This document shows, in pieces, positions 51,831 to 62,584 of a stretch of 64,000 nucleotides of DNA. The notes below the pieces were generated by a model that was not told the origin of the DNA, made no database searches, and was given only the letters and a program-made list of their open reading frames with translations. The stretch is from Streptomyces wedmorensis (GTDB lineage Bacteria > Actinomycetota > Actinomycetes > Streptomycetales > Streptomycetaceae), in assembly GCF_000716445.1 (NCBI RefSeq), contig NZ_JNWK01000006.1, positions 1 through 64,000 of the forward strand. Direction: 5' to 3'. The translations under genes and the position numbers were made by a program. How positions within the stretch are numbered: position 1 is the first letter of the stretch; each line of letters begins with the position of its first letter.

Positions 51831-53147
51831 GTGACCCGTAGTTGGAGCAGAACGTCCCGTGTCATAGCCGGCACCGCCACCGCCCTCGCCGTCCTCACGG
51901 CCTGCGGCGGCGGCGGTGACGACACCGCGAACAAGTCGAGCGGGCCCGTGACCATCACCTTCTGGGGCTGGGCCAAGGGCTCGAAGGACGTCGTGGACGC
52001 CTTCAACGCCTCCCACACCGACATCCAGGTGAAGTTCGAGGAGATCCCCTCCGGCACCGCCGGCGGCTACGCCAAGATCTCCAACGCCGTGAAGGCGGGC
52101 AACGCCCCCGACCTCGTCTCCATCGAGTACTCCTCGCTCCCCGAGTTCGTGAGCTCCGGCGCCCTCCAGGACATCGGCGACCAGTTCACCGAGACCGACC
52201 GCGCCAAGCTCCTCCCCCAGGCCGTCGAACTCACCACCCTCGGCGGCAAGTCCTGGGCCGTCCCCTTCGACGCCGCCCCGCAGGCCTTCTTCTACCGCAA
52301 GGACCTCTTCGCCCGGTACAAGGTCGCGGTCCCCGCCACCTGGGACGAGTTCCAGAAGGCCGCCGCGCAGGTCAAGAAGGCCGACGCCAAAGCCCGCATC
52401 GCCACCTTCTTCCCCGACGACCCGACCACCTTCGAGGCCATGGCCTGGCAGGCCGGCGCCCAGTGGTTCAAGGCCGAGAACGACACCTGGAAGATCGACA
52501 CGACCGATCCGGCCACCACCAAGGTCACCGACTACTGGCAGGGCCTCCTCGACGCCGACCTCGTCCACAAGGACGCCTCCTTCAGCCCCGAATGGGTCGG
52601 CTCCCTCAAGAACGGCACCACCATCGGCTACCTCGGCGCCTCCTGGGGCGCGGGCGTCCTCAAGGGCAACTCGCCCGAACTGAGCGGCAAGTGGGCCGTC
52701 GCACCCATCCCCACCTGGGACGGGAAGCCCGCGAGCGGCATGCTCGGCGGCACCTCCTTCGCCGTCACCAAGGACAGCAAGCAGAAGGCCGCCGCCGTCA
52801 CCTTCGCCGAGTGGATGTCCACCACCGAGGACGGCGTGAAGGCCCGGATCGCCTCCGGCACCTCCTCCGCCTTCCCCGCCGCCGCGGCCCTGCGCCCGGT
52901 CGCCAAGAAGGCCTTCGACGCGAGCTACTACGGCGGCCAGGACATCTACGCCCTCTTCGAGGCCGCCGGCGCCTCCATCAACCCCAACTGGTCCTGGGGC
53001 CCCACCACCGGCACCACCAACACCGCGATCAAGGACCGGTTCGGCAAGATCGCCAAGGGCGGCCCCGGCATCGCCGACGCCGTCAAGGGCGGCCACGACG
53101 CCACCGTCGCCGAACTCACCAAGCGCGGCCTGAAGGTCGAGGGCTGA
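51831..53147 (+). CDS. Sugar ABC transporter substrate-binding lipoprotein
   Basis: A 438-residue extracellular solute-binding protein of the CUT1 family (family 1). Arg-containing signal peptide and lipobox LTAC with Cys25, then a mature bilobed domain (VTITFWGWAKGSKDVVDAF, FYRKDLFARYKVAVPATWDEF, GMLGGTSFAVTKDSKQK). GTG 51831 follows AGGAG. It is the first gene of a binding protein-permease-permease-dehydrogenase operon. The sugar is unknown; the neighbouring DUF2264 gene suggests an oligosaccharide. Confidence 0.92.
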   Translation: MTRSWSRTSRVIAGTATALAVLTACGGGGDDTANKSSGPVTITFWGWAKGSKDVVDAFNASHTDIQVKFEEIPSGTAGGYAKISNAVKAGNAPDLVSIEYSSLPEFVSSGALQDIGDQFTETDRAKLLPQAVELTTLGGKSWAVPFDAAPQAFFYRKDLFARYKVAVPATWDEFQKAAAQVKKADAKARIATFFPDDPTTFEAMAWQAGAQWFKAENDTWKIDTTDPATTKVTDYWQGLLDADLVHKDASFSPEWVGSLKNGTTIGYLGASWGAGVLKGNSPELSGKWAVAPIPTWDGKPASGMLGGTSFAVTKDSKQKAAAVTFAEWMSTTEDGVKARIASGTSSAFPAAAALRPVAKKAFDASYYGGQDIYALFEAAGASINPNWSWGPTTGTTNTAIKDRFGKIAKGGPGIADAVKGGHDATVAELTKRGLKVEG

Positions 53148-53151
53148 CCGC

Positions 53152-54105
53152 GTGAAGGCCCGAACCCGCGCCGCGGCGATCCTGCTGACCCCCTTCTTCC
53201 TCCTGTTCACCGCGGTGATGGTGCTGCCGATCGGATACGCGGTCTGGCTCAGCCTCTTCACCGAGAAGCAGTCCGGACTGGGCTTCGGCGGCACCGAGAC
53301 CGTCTTCACCGGCCTCGACAACTACACCGTGGCGCTGGGTGACCGGGCCTTCCGCGAGGGCTTCGGCATCCTGCTCGGATACTGCCTGCTCTACATCCCG
53401 CTGCTGCTCGCCGGAGCCCTCGGTCTCGCCCTCCTGCTCGACTCGGCACTCGCCCGCGCCCGCCGCTTCTTCCAGCTCGCGCTCTTCCTGCCGCACGCCG
53501 TCCCCGGCATCATCGCCGCCCTGATCTGGGTCTACCTCTACACGCCCCAGCTCAGCCCGGTCGTCCAGGCCATGGAGGCCGGAGGCGTCGGCTTCGACTT
53601 CTTCTCCCCCGAAGGCACCCTGCCCTCCGTCGTCAACATCGCCCTGTGGGAATGGCTCGGCTACAACATGGTCATCTTCTACGCGGCCCTCCAGGCCATC
53701 GACCGCTCCGTCCTCGAAGCGGCCACCGTCGACGGCGCCGGAGCCTGGCGGATCGCCTTCGCCGTCAAGATCCCCCTCGTCAAGGCCTCCCTCGCGATGG
53801 TCGGCCTCTTCACGATCATCGGCTCCCTCCAGCTCTTCACCGAGCCGCTGATCCTCAACAAGGGCACCGGCTCCGCCGTCACCTCCACCTGGACGCCGAA
53901 CATGTACGCCTACACCGCGGCCTTCGACCGCAACGACTACGGGCTCGCGGCCGCGGCATCCGTACTCCTCGCCCTGACCGCCGCGCTCCTCTCCTTCGCG
54001 GTCACCCGCCTGACCGGCCGCCGCAAGGCCGGAACGGCACGCGAGGCGAGCACGGCACGCGCCGCACGCGAGGCGGACACGGCCCGGAAGGAGCAGACGG
54101 CATGA
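53152..54105 (+). CDS. Sugar ABC transporter permease (CUT1, MalF-like)
   Basis: A 317-residue membrane protein with six predicted spans and the EAA loop EAATVDGAGAWRIAFAVKIPL, which docks the ATPase. The C-terminus carries a short Thr/Ala/Arg repeat (GTAREASTARAAREADTAR). GTG 53152 starts 4 nt after the binding-protein stop. It pairs with the next permease. Confidence 0.92.
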   Translation: MKARTRAAAILLTPFFLLFTAVMVLPIGYAVWLSLFTEKQSGLGFGGTETVFTGLDNYTVALGDRAFREGFGILLGYCLLYIPLLLAGALGLALLLDSALARARRFFQLALFLPHAVPGIIAALIWVYLYTPQLSPVVQAMEAGGVGFDFFSPEGTLPSVVNIALWEWLGYNMVIFYAALQAIDRSVLEAATVDGAGAWRIAFAVKIPLVKASLAMVGLFTIIGSLQLFTEPLILNKGTGSAVTSTWTPNMYAYTAAFDRNDYGLAAAASVLLALTAALLSFAVTRLTGRRKAGTAREASTARAAREADTARKEQTA

Positions 54106-54956
54106 GCAAGCCCCGCACACCGAACGTCTGGCTGTCCAAGGCGGCCGTCAACGGCGCCCTCCTCCTCGCCGTCGTCTACATGCTCTTCCCCCTCGTGTGG
54201 CTGCTCACCGCCGCCACCAAGGACGCCGGCGGCCTCCTCGCCGGAAACGCCTTCTCCTTCGAGGGCTTCGACCTCGGCGGCAACCTCAGCCGACTCGCCG
54301 CGTACAACGACGGCGTCTACTTCCACTGGTACGCCAACAGCCTCCTCTACGCGGGCCTCGGCGCCCTCGCCTGCTCGCTGGTCAGCGTCGCCGCGGGATA
54401 CGCCTTCCACGTCTACGACTTCCGGGGCAAGGAGAAGCTCTTCGGCGTCGTCCTCCTCGGCGTGCTCGTCCCCACCACCGCGCTCGCCCTGCCGATGTAC
54501 CTCCTCGCCAGCGAGGTCGGCATCGTCAACACCTACTGGGCCGTCCTGATCCCCGTCCTCGTCAACCCCTTCGGCGTCTACCTCTCCCGGGTCTTCTGCG
54601 CCGGCTACATCCCCGACGAGGCCCTGGAGGCCGCCCGCATCGACGGCGCCGGCGAACTCCGCGTCTTCTGGTCCATCGGGCTGCGCATGGTCATGCCCGG
54701 CTTCGTGACCGTCTTCCTCTTCCAGTTCACCGCCGTCTGGAACAACTTCTTCCTCCCCCTGGTCATGCTGTCCGACCAGAAGCTCTACCCGCTGAGCCTC
54801 GGCCTGTACGCGTGGAACAGCAACGCCCACGCCGAACCCGACTTCTACCCCCTCGTCGTCACCGGGTCCCTCCTCGCCGTCGTCCCCCTCGTCGTCGCCT
54901 TCGTCTCCCTCCAGCGCCACTGGAAGGCCGGCCTCACCGCCGGCAGCGTCAAATGA
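54102..54956 (+). CDS. Sugar ABC transporter permease (CUT1, MalG-like)
   Basis: A 284-residue partner permease with six spans and the EAA loop EAARIDGAGELRVFWSIGLRM. The ATG overlaps the previous stop by 4 nt (ATGA) and has AAGGAG upstream. No ATPase gene is present in the locus; Streptomyces CUT1 systems usually share the common ATPase MsiK, encoded elsewhere. Confidence 0.93.
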   Translation: MSKPRTPNVWLSKAAVNGALLLAVVYMLFPLVWLLTAATKDAGGLLAGNAFSFEGFDLGGNLSRLAAYNDGVYFHWYANSLLYAGLGALACSLVSVAAGYAFHVYDFRGKEKLFGVVLLGVLVPTTALALPMYLLASEVGIVNTYWAVLIPVLVNPFGVYLSRVFCAGYIPDEALEAARIDGAGELRVFWSIGLRMVMPGFVTVFLFQFTAVWNNFFLPLVMLSDQKLYPLSLGLYAWNSNAHAEPDFYPLVVTGSLLAVVPLVVAFVSLQRHWKAGLTAGSVK

Positions 54957-54974
54957 GGAAGGCCAGTCACCACG

Positions 54975-55994
54975 ATGCACCCGACCACTGACAACCGCCC
55001 CTCCCTCCTGCTCGCGATGAGCCCCGACGTCGCCGACCGCCTCCTCACCGACGCCCACCGCGACCGCCTCGCCGCCCTCACCCGCACCGACCCGCACCTC
55101 GTCGCCCACGACCTGACCGCACCCGGCCCCCGCGTCGCCGCCGCCCTCGCCGAGGCCGAACTCCTCCTCACCTGCTGGGGCGCGACCCCCCTGACCGCCG
55201 ACATCCTCGACCGCGCCCCCCGCCTCAAGGCGGTCGTCCACGCGGCCGGCTCCGTCAAACACCACATCACCGACGCCTGCTGGGACCGCGGCCTCCGCGT
55301 CACCTCCGCCGCCGCCGCCAACGCCCTCCCCGTCGCCGAGTACACCCTCGCCGCGATCCTCTTCGCCGGAAAGGGCGTCCTCCGCTCCGCCCAGCGCTAC
55401 GCCGAACTCCGCACCGAGGACTCCTGGCTCACCGAGTCCACCCCCCGGGGCAACTACCGCCGCACCATCGGCATCGTCGGCGCCTCCCGCATCGGCCGCC
55501 GCGTCATCGAACTCCTGCGCCCCTTCGACTGCGAGATCCTCCTCTACGACCCGTACGCGACGACCCCGCCGCCCGGCGCCGAACTCGTCGGCCTCGACGA
55601 ACTCTGCGCCCGCAGCTCGGTCGTCTCCGTCCACGCGCCCCAGCTGCCCTCCACGTACCGCATGATCGGCCCGGCCCAGCTCGCCGCCATGCCCGACGGC
55701 ACCACCCTGATCAACACGGCCCGCGGCTCCCTCGTCGACGAGACCGCTCTCCTCCCCCACCTCGTCTCCGGACGCCTCCACGCTGTCCTCGACGTCACCG
55801 ACCCCGAACTCCCGCCCGTCGAATCGCCGTTGTGGACCCTCCCCAACGTCCTCCTCACCCCCCACGTCGCCGGCTCCCTCGGCAACGAACTCCACCGCAT
55901 GACGGACCAGGCGCTGGAGGAGGTGCGGCGGTACGCCGTCGGCGAGCCGTTCGTGGAGGAGATCCGGGAATCAGACCTGACGTGGTCGGCGTAG
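54975..55994 (+). CDS. D-isomer specific 2-hydroxyacid dehydrogenase
   Basis: A 339-residue NAD-dependent dehydrogenase. The Rossmann motif reads GIVGASRIGRR (Ser instead of the second Gly of GxGxxG, as in one subgroup of the family). Catalytic residues: Arg in INTARGSLVDE, Glu near DPELPPVE and His in LLTPHVAGS. Substrate is unknown; in this context it probably handles a sugar-acid breakdown product of the imported carbohydrate. It follows the permease by 18 nt, with GAGGAAGG upstream. The 3' end overlaps the stop of the STAND gene by 24 nt in convergent orientation. Confidence 0.88.
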   Translation: MHPTTDNRPSLLLAMSPDVADRLLTDAHRDRLAALTRTDPHLVAHDLTAPGPRVAAALAEAELLLTCWGATPLTADILDRAPRLKAVVHAAGSVKHHITDACWDRGLRVTSAAAANALPVAEYTLAAILFAGKGVLRSAQRYAELRTEDSWLTESTPRGNYRRTIGIVGASRIGRRVIELLRPFDCEILLYDPYATTPPPGAELVGLDELCARSSVVSVHAPQLPSTYRMIGPAQLAAMPDGTTLINTARGSLVDETALLPHLVSGRLHAVLDVTDPELPPVESPLWTLPNVLLTPHVAGSLGNELHRMTDQALEEVRRYAVGEPFVEEIRESDLTWSA

Positions 55995-58900
55995 AGCGTC
56001 GACGACGAGTGGAACAGCGCGGGGTTCAAGGCGCAGGGCAGCCTGCAACGCCTCGGGGAAGTCGCCGGCCTGGAGCGTGCGGGCCGCCAGCACACGACCA
56101 CGCCGAGGCCCGAGAACCGGCGCGAGCAAGGCCCACGCTTCCGTGTCCCCTTGCTCAGGGACCGCCAGATATGTGATCGCCACCCGGTGGGACCGGTCGT
56201 TCTGTCCGGCCTCGATCAGCGCGGCCACCAAAGCAGTCACCACGCTCTTCGGTGGGTTGGAACGAGTGTCCGCATCCAACCGCTCGCCGATGCGCCGGAC
56301 GAGCGCTTCGGCTTCCTCGTACCGGCCAAGACGGACGAGGGCCTGTACAAGTAGGGCGGTGAAGTCGGCCTGGGAACCCGCGTGCGCTTCAACCTCCGCG
56401 GAGATCAGGTCGACTTCCTCCTCGTCTCCCAGATGCGCGTATGCCGTAACGAGATCGCTGCCCGCCATGAGCCACATGTACGAGGACGACGGGACGGCTT
56501 CGGCCTCCGCGAGGGCGACCCTCGCCAGCTGGTCCTCACCTGCCGCAGCCAGCGCCGCCGCAGTCGAGGCCCAGGCGCGCACCCTGGCGTCGGGTCCCTC
56601 CACCCTCCCGGCGACGGCCACCGCCGTCTCCACCAGCCCCTCGGCAGCCAGAACCGGGCAGGCCATCGCCCGCATCGCGTCGGCATTGGGACTGTCGTCG
56701 AGCGCAGCCAACGCTGCACCGAGCCGCTCTTCGTTGCCTGCCCGAGCATGTGCCTCGATGACGGCAAGCCATCCTTCGTGGAACGCCCTTCCTATGGCGT
56801 GCATCAGCGACTCCGCCTCGTCCGGCTTCCCGATGCGGGCGTAGGTCGCGGCTATCGCTTCCACCATCAGGTTCCGCCGCAACCTCTCGAACTCCGTCGC
56901 ATGGGGCCCTGCCGGTTCAGGCAACTCTGCTTCAGCGTCCGCCAGCAGCGGCAACGCGGCTGAGCCGTGACCGGTCTCCACCAGAACATTCGCGTACGCC
57001 ACGAGATCCATCAGCCCAGGCGGCCGGGCGACCCGCACCTCCCTCTCGACTGCGGCGATGCGGCTCGCCGCCAGGTCTCGCGAGTCGGTGGAGAGAGCCA
57101 CCCCGCGTGCCAGAGCGAAAAGCCCCTCGTCGTAGTCAATGGAGCGGGCAAGTGTCTCCGCGCGGGCGAACTCGCCCGCAGCCGCCAATGCCTCCACGAC
57201 CCAGCGCATCGGCTGGTGGTCGTCATGGGTGCATTCACGGGCGAGAGCCTCAGCCGGACCGAACTCACCGGTGATCGCCAACTGCTTGACCACACTGCCC
57301 AACGCCACCTGCCGCAGGTGCGGTTCGGTGATGCGTCGTCCCAGCCTCCGAGCCTCGTCGCACCGGCCCGCACCCGCCAGTTCGGAGACGACCGCAAGCA
57401 GCGCCTCCCCCCTGGCTTCACGCTGCTCGATGGCGAACGCCAATGCCTCGGCCTCCTCGCATGCGCCCGCTGCCGCCAACGCATGAACCACCTCGGTCAT
57501 CCCCCGGCTGCGGAGTGGGCCGTCTGCGATACCGGCTACGAGACCGAGTGCGCGATCGCGTTCACCCAACGTCGCCAGTAGGCCGATCGCCTCGGTGACG
57601 ACCGGTGTTCCCCGCGCTGTCGTCTCGGCCCGGGCGATCAGGGAATCCGCCTCCGCCTGGCGTCCCGACGCGAGCAGAGCGGCAGCGATTCGCAGTCCGG
57701 CCAGGGTTTCGGCTCCCGGGTCCGCCGAGGATGCGCGGGAAAGGAACGATCGTGCCTGCGGGACGGCACCGGTTTCGGCCCAGGCTCCGGCCACAGCGGC
57801 CACGCCCATTGCGCGGACGCGAGGATCCGACTCGGTCAGCACCATCGCCTCGGCCCTGGCGGACTCCCCGGCCCGGACCCACCACTGGGCGAGGTGGGGA
57901 AGCAGTCGTTCCCTGTCACAGGTATCGGTGATCTGATGCAGCAGGGCCTCCGCCTGCTCCGGTGACCCGATCCTCAGCAGAACGCGGCAAGCACGCTCCA
58001 AAGCCGCTGGTGCTTTGGTGCTGTACTGATCCGCCTCGGACGCGGCCTGCTCCACCGCCTCGATCAACCGAACTGCCCCATCCTGGTCGCGATGCTCCAC
58101 GAGCTCTTCGGCGACCCGGACGAGCGCGTACGCCCGGTCGTCCGCAGCCGGAATACTGCGAGCCAGGGCTTCCGCGCGGTTGAAGTGGCCAAGCGCCGCC
58201 CAAGCCCAGGGAAGAGTGGCGTCCACACGGTAATTGCGGTCCTCGAGCGCTTCACGGCGAATGGCGAGCCGTACGGAGTCCAACAGGTCGGGCACGCCCG
58301 CAGTGATCAGCGCCTCCTCGGCCACCCTGATCTCGGCCAGCGCGACGAAGTCCCCGAACATCACGTCGAGCATGCGGTCCTGTCGCTCTGTGTCGAGCGC
58401 GCACAGGACCATCCGCTTCACGTCCCCGACCGAGCCGAGCATGGGGAAGTACCCACGCAGCAGGTACTCCGGCGTGGCCTCGGGCCAGCCGCGGCTCCGC
58501 CAGGCCTCCGCCCAGGTGTGCAAACGGCCCCGGTACTGGTCGAGCTCGCGCGGGCCGAGCATCTCGCGTGCTCCAGAGGCCAGTTCCTCGTGGGCGAGGA
58601 GGTAGGCGTCGCCGCGGACGGCGAAGGTGCGGCCGGGGCCGGTGCGGAGGACGTCGCGCACGCGGTAGGGGATCTCGCCGGTCAGCTCCACGAGGTCGTC
58701 CGCCGTCAGGCCGCCGCCGGCGGCGGTGAGCAGACCCAGGAGCGCGTACGGGAGCCCGCCCGCTTCCAGGAGCCGCTTGAGTTCGCGCTCGGCTTCGACG
58801 CGGATCGCGCGGGCGGCCGGGGACGGGGTGAGGAGCCGTACGGTGCCGGGGTCGCGGAGCGGATGGGCCTCCGGGACGTCGGCGGGGAGCGGCGGGTTGG

Positions 58901-59510
58901 GGCGGCCGGAGACGATGACCGGCAGGTCGGCGGGGAGGAGGCTGGCGATGGAGTGGGCGTCGGGGCCGGTGGTGACGCCGCGGTCCTCGTCGAGGCCGTC
59001 GACGAGGAGGACGAGTCGCTCGCCGCGCGCGGCGCAGGCCTGGGCGGCGGTGCGGTAGAGACGCAGGAGGTGGGCCTCGCAGGTCGCGGCGGTGAGCAGT
59101 GCGGGCACGCCCTCCCCGGCGAGTTCGGCCAGCTGTTCGAGGACGACGTCCACGTACGCGGCGGCGTCGTTCTGGGCGCCGAGGCGGGCGGTGATGAAGA
59201 AGGGGACGATCCGCACGCCGGGCGGCGGGGCGAGGGCGAACGACGCCATCAGCGCCGACTTGCCGGCCCAGGCGTCGGCCCGCCACCAGAGATAGCCGTT
59301 GCCCGTACGGGAGAAGGCTGCCAGCTCGGCCAACTCGCCCTCTCGGCCGACGAGTTCGTCGGGGGCGATCCGGCGGACCTGTTCCCAGTACGCCGAGCGG
59401 ACGACCGTCGGCGGGCCGGTCACCACCTCGTTCCCGTCGCCGATGACGACGACGCCCGCGCTGTTCTCCACGTCGATCCCCCGCTGCATGCCCCCATGCT
59501 GCCAGGGCAT
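55971..59510 (-). CDS. STAND-like ATPase with repeat-rich C-terminus (possible conflict/defence protein)
   Basis: A 1179-residue protein. Residues about 11-30 (GIDVENSAGVVVIGDGNEVV) resemble short amyloid-forming signalling motifs found before NLR-like ATPases in multicellular bacteria. A STAND/NACHT-type ATPase follows: Walker A-like ADAWAGKS (Lys84/Ser85, first Gly lost), Walker B LVLLVDGLDED (Asp171, Asp174), and a VIVSGRP sensor. From about 400 the protein is a long array of about 35-residue helical repeats (AEALARSIPAADDRAYALVRVA type). No effector domain is visible. ATG 59510 has GGGGGG 5 nt upstream; ATG 59489 is an alternative. Confidence 0.85.
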   Translation of the reverse strand: MPWQHGGMQRGIDVENSAGVVVIGDGNEVVTGPPTVVRSAYWEQVRRIAPDELVGREGELAELAAFSRTGNGYLWWRADAWAGKSALMASFALAPPPGVRIVPFFITARLGAQNDAAAYVDVVLEQLAELAGEGVPALLTAATCEAHLLRLYRTAAQACAARGERLVLLVDGLDEDRGVTTGPDAHSIASLLPADLPVIVSGRPNPPLPADVPEAHPLRDPGTVRLLTPSPAARAIRVEAERELKRLLEAGGLPYALLGLLTAAGGGLTADDLVELTGEIPYRVRDVLRTGPGRTFAVRGDAYLLAHEELASGAREMLGPRELDQYRGRLHTWAEAWRSRGWPEATPEYLLRGYFPMLGSVGDVKRMVLCALDTERQDRMLDVMFGDFVALAEIRVAEEALITAGVPDLLDSVRLAIRREALEDRNYRVDATLPWAWAALGHFNRAEALARSIPAADDRAYALVRVAEELVEHRDQDGAVRLIEAVEQAASEADQYSTKAPAALERACRVLLRIGSPEQAEALLHQITDTCDRERLLPHLAQWWVRAGESARAEAMVLTESDPRVRAMGVAAVAGAWAETGAVPQARSFLSRASSADPGAETLAGLRIAAALLASGRQAEADSLIARAETTARGTPVVTEAIGLLATLGERDRALGLVAGIADGPLRSRGMTEVVHALAAAGACEEAEALAFAIEQREARGEALLAVVSELAGAGRCDEARRLGRRITEPHLRQVALGSVVKQLAITGEFGPAEALARECTHDDHQPMRWVVEALAAAGEFARAETLARSIDYDEGLFALARGVALSTDSRDLAASRIAAVEREVRVARPPGLMDLVAYANVLVETGHGSAALPLLADAEAELPEPAGPHATEFERLRRNLMVEAIAATYARIGKPDEAESLMHAIGRAFHEGWLAVIEAHARAGNEERLGAALAALDDSPNADAMRAMACPVLAAEGLVETAVAVAGRVEGPDARVRAWASTAAALAAAGEDQLARVALAEAEAVPSSSYMWLMAGSDLVTAYAHLGDEEEVDLISAEVEAHAGSQADFTALLVQALVRLGRYEEAEALVRRIGERLDADTRSNPPKSVVTALVAALIEAGQNDRSHRVAITYLAVPEQGDTEAWALLAPVLGPRRGRVLAARTLQAGDFPEALQAALRLEPRAVPLVVDALRRPRQV

Positions 59511-59522
59511 CGTGGCCCCCCG

Positions 59523-59532
59523 GACCTAGACT
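59523..59532. promoter_or_regulatory. Overlapping divergent -10 boxes
   Basis: GACCTAGACT contains TAGACT for the plus strand (59527-59532) and TAGGTC for the minus strand (59528-59523). The two divergent promoters share a TA step, so their use is probably mutually exclusive. Confidence 0.45.
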
Positions 59533-59563
59533 GAAAGGGTTCCCACCACGGTCGGGAGGCGTC

Positions 59564-60262
59564 ATGACTTTCGTACAGATCATCGACTGCAAGACCAGCC
59601 GGGTCGACGACCTCAACCGGCTCATGGATCAATGGGTGGAGCAGACCGAGGGCAAGCGGACGGCGACGCACAGCATCGTCGGGAAGGACCGGTCCGACGC
59701 GTCGCACGTGGTGGAGATCGTGGAGTTCCCCTCGTACGACGTGGCCATGCGGAACTCGCAGCTTCCGGAGACGGACCGGATCTTCCGGGAGATGGTGGCG
59801 CTCTGTGACGAGATGCCGACGTTCACGGACCTGGACGTGGTGCGGGACGAGGCGTTGTACAAGAACAACGCGGCGCGGCTGATGGAGATGCTGGCGACGG
59901 AGCAGGAGCTGGCGCTGCTCGACGAGGTGCTGGCCGAGGGGTACCACGACCACGATCCGGTCAACGAGCAGGACGTCATCGGCATGGACGCCGTCCGGCG
60001 CGAGGTGGAGATGTGGCGGGGCGGCTTCGACTTCACCTTCACCGTCGACGACCAGATCGCGGAGGGCGACCGGGTCTGCACCCGCTGGACCTGGAAGGGC
60101 TCCCACACGGGGGACTTCATGGGGCTCCAGCCGACGGGCATGGACGTGACCATGAGCGGCACGGTCATCCACCGCTTCCGGGACGACGGGAAGATCGTCG
60201 AGGGGTGGTGGCAGTACGACCTGCTCGGGCTCATGGGGCAGCTCGGCGCCGTGGAGGGGTAG
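59564..60262 (+). CDS. Two-domain protein: ABM-like ferredoxin fold plus SnoaL-like ester cyclase domain
   Basis: A 232-residue protein. The first about 95 residues (MTFVQIIDCKTSRVDDLNRL ... SHVVEIVEFPSYDVAM) look like a dimeric alpha/beta barrel (antibiotic monooxygenase or stress-responsive type). The remaining about 130 residues (YHDHDPVNEQDVIGMDAVRR, GDRVCTRWTWKGSHTGDFMG, GTVIHRFRDDGKIVEGWWQYD) match SnoaL-like polyketide cyclase/ester cyclases. No polyketide genes are nearby, so the substrate is unknown. The ATG at 59564 follows GGGAGG at 4 nt. It is divergent from the STAND gene and convergent with groEL. Confidence 0.8.
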   Translation: MTFVQIIDCKTSRVDDLNRLMDQWVEQTEGKRTATHSIVGKDRSDASHVVEIVEFPSYDVAMRNSQLPETDRIFREMVALCDEMPTFTDLDVVRDEALYKNNAARLMEMLATEQELALLDEVLAEGYHDHDPVNEQDVIGMDAVRREVEMWRGGFDFTFTVDDQIAEGDRVCTRWTWKGSHTGDFMGLQPTGMDVTMSGTVIHRFRDDGKIVEGWWQYDLLGLMGQLGAVEG

Positions 60263-60279
60263 GAACGGCCGCGAAGCAC

Positions 60280-60316
60280 GAGGCCCGGTGCTCCCGCGAC
60301 GGGAGCACCGGGCCTC
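60280..60316. terminator. Bidirectional terminator between SnoaL-type gene and groEL1
   Basis: GAGGCCCGGTGCTCCC (60280-60295) pairs perfectly with 60301-60316 around loop GCGAC, between convergent stops. Confidence 0.88.
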
Positions 60317-60355
60317 GGTGGTTCAGCTGCGGACCTCAGCGGTCAGCGGTGAGCC

Positions 60356-61993
<1,638 letters not shown>

Positions 61994-62102
61994 TCAGCCC
62001 TCTCGGATTCGGGTGGAACGAACTGCGCCCCGGGGCGCCTGGAAGGGGCCTCGGGGCGCAGCTCAAAGCATCTGCTTCAGGTACTTCGGGTACTTCGGTG
62101 AA

Positions 62103-62411
62103 TTACTTCTCGACGATCGCGAGCACGTCGCGAGCCGAGAGGACGAGGTACTCCTCGCCGTTGTACTTCACCTCGGTGCCGCCGTACTTGCTGTACAGCA
62201 CGATGTCGCCGGTCTTGACGTCGAGCGGCAGACGCTCGCCGTTCTCGAAGCGGCCCGGGCCCACGGCCAGGACGACGCCCTCCTGGGGCTTCTCCTTGGC
62301 GGTGTCCGGAATGACCAGGCCAGAGGCGGTGGTCTGCTCGGCGTCGAGCGGCTGGACCACAATGCGGTCCTCGAGCGGCTTGATGGCAACCTTGGAGCTG
62401 GTGGTCGTCAC
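62103..62411 (-). CDS. groES: Co-chaperonin GroES (10 kDa)
   Basis: A 102-residue co-chaperonin. [20 protein letters not shown] opens the fold, followed by the mobile loop [16 protein letters not shown] and [21 protein letters not shown]. It caps the GroEL ring. The ATG at 62411 has GGGGGAGG upstream. It is the first gene of groES-groEL1, under two CIRCE operators, so it is repressed by HrcA and induced by heat. Confidence 0.96.
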   Translation of the reverse strand: MTTTSSKVAIKPLEDRIVVQPLDAEQTTASGLVIPDTAKEKPQEGVVLAVGPGRFENGERLPLDVKTGDIVLYSKYGGTEVKYNGEEYLVLSARDVLAIVEK

Positions 62412-62510
62412 GATCCGACCTCCCCCTTCGGAGATCTCACGGGGTTAACTGTCTGAGGTGGCGACCAGGTGGATCCGTCGTCGCGGGTGCCGGACCTGCC
62501 CGTCGCTGTG

Positions 62511-62537
62511 TTGGCACTCTCCAGTGGGGAGTGCCAG
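62511..62537. promoter_or_regulatory. CIRCE operator 1 (HrcA site)
   Basis: TTGGCACTC-N9-GAGTGCCAG matches the CIRCE consensus TTAGCACTC-N9-GAGTGCTAA at 15 of 18 positions. The predicted transcription start of groES falls at its upstream edge. Confidence 0.9.
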
Positions 62538-62542
62538 AGCCG

Positions 62543-62572
62543 AGACTATGACCGCGATTAGCACTCGGTCAA
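62543..62572 (-). promoter_or_regulatory. groES promoter
   Basis: On the minus strand TTGACC (62572-62567) and TAGTCT (62548-62543) are separated by 18 nt. The -35 box lies inside CIRCE 2 and the start near CIRCE 1, so HrcA can block the promoter at both ends. Confidence 0.7.
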
Positions 62573-62584
62573 GCGGAGTGCCAA
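62558..62584. promoter_or_regulatory. CIRCE operator 2 (HrcA site)
   Basis: TTAGCACTC-N9-GAGTGCCAA differs from the consensus at one base. The stop codon of the lipoprotein gene (62560-62558) lies inside it. Confidence 0.93.
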
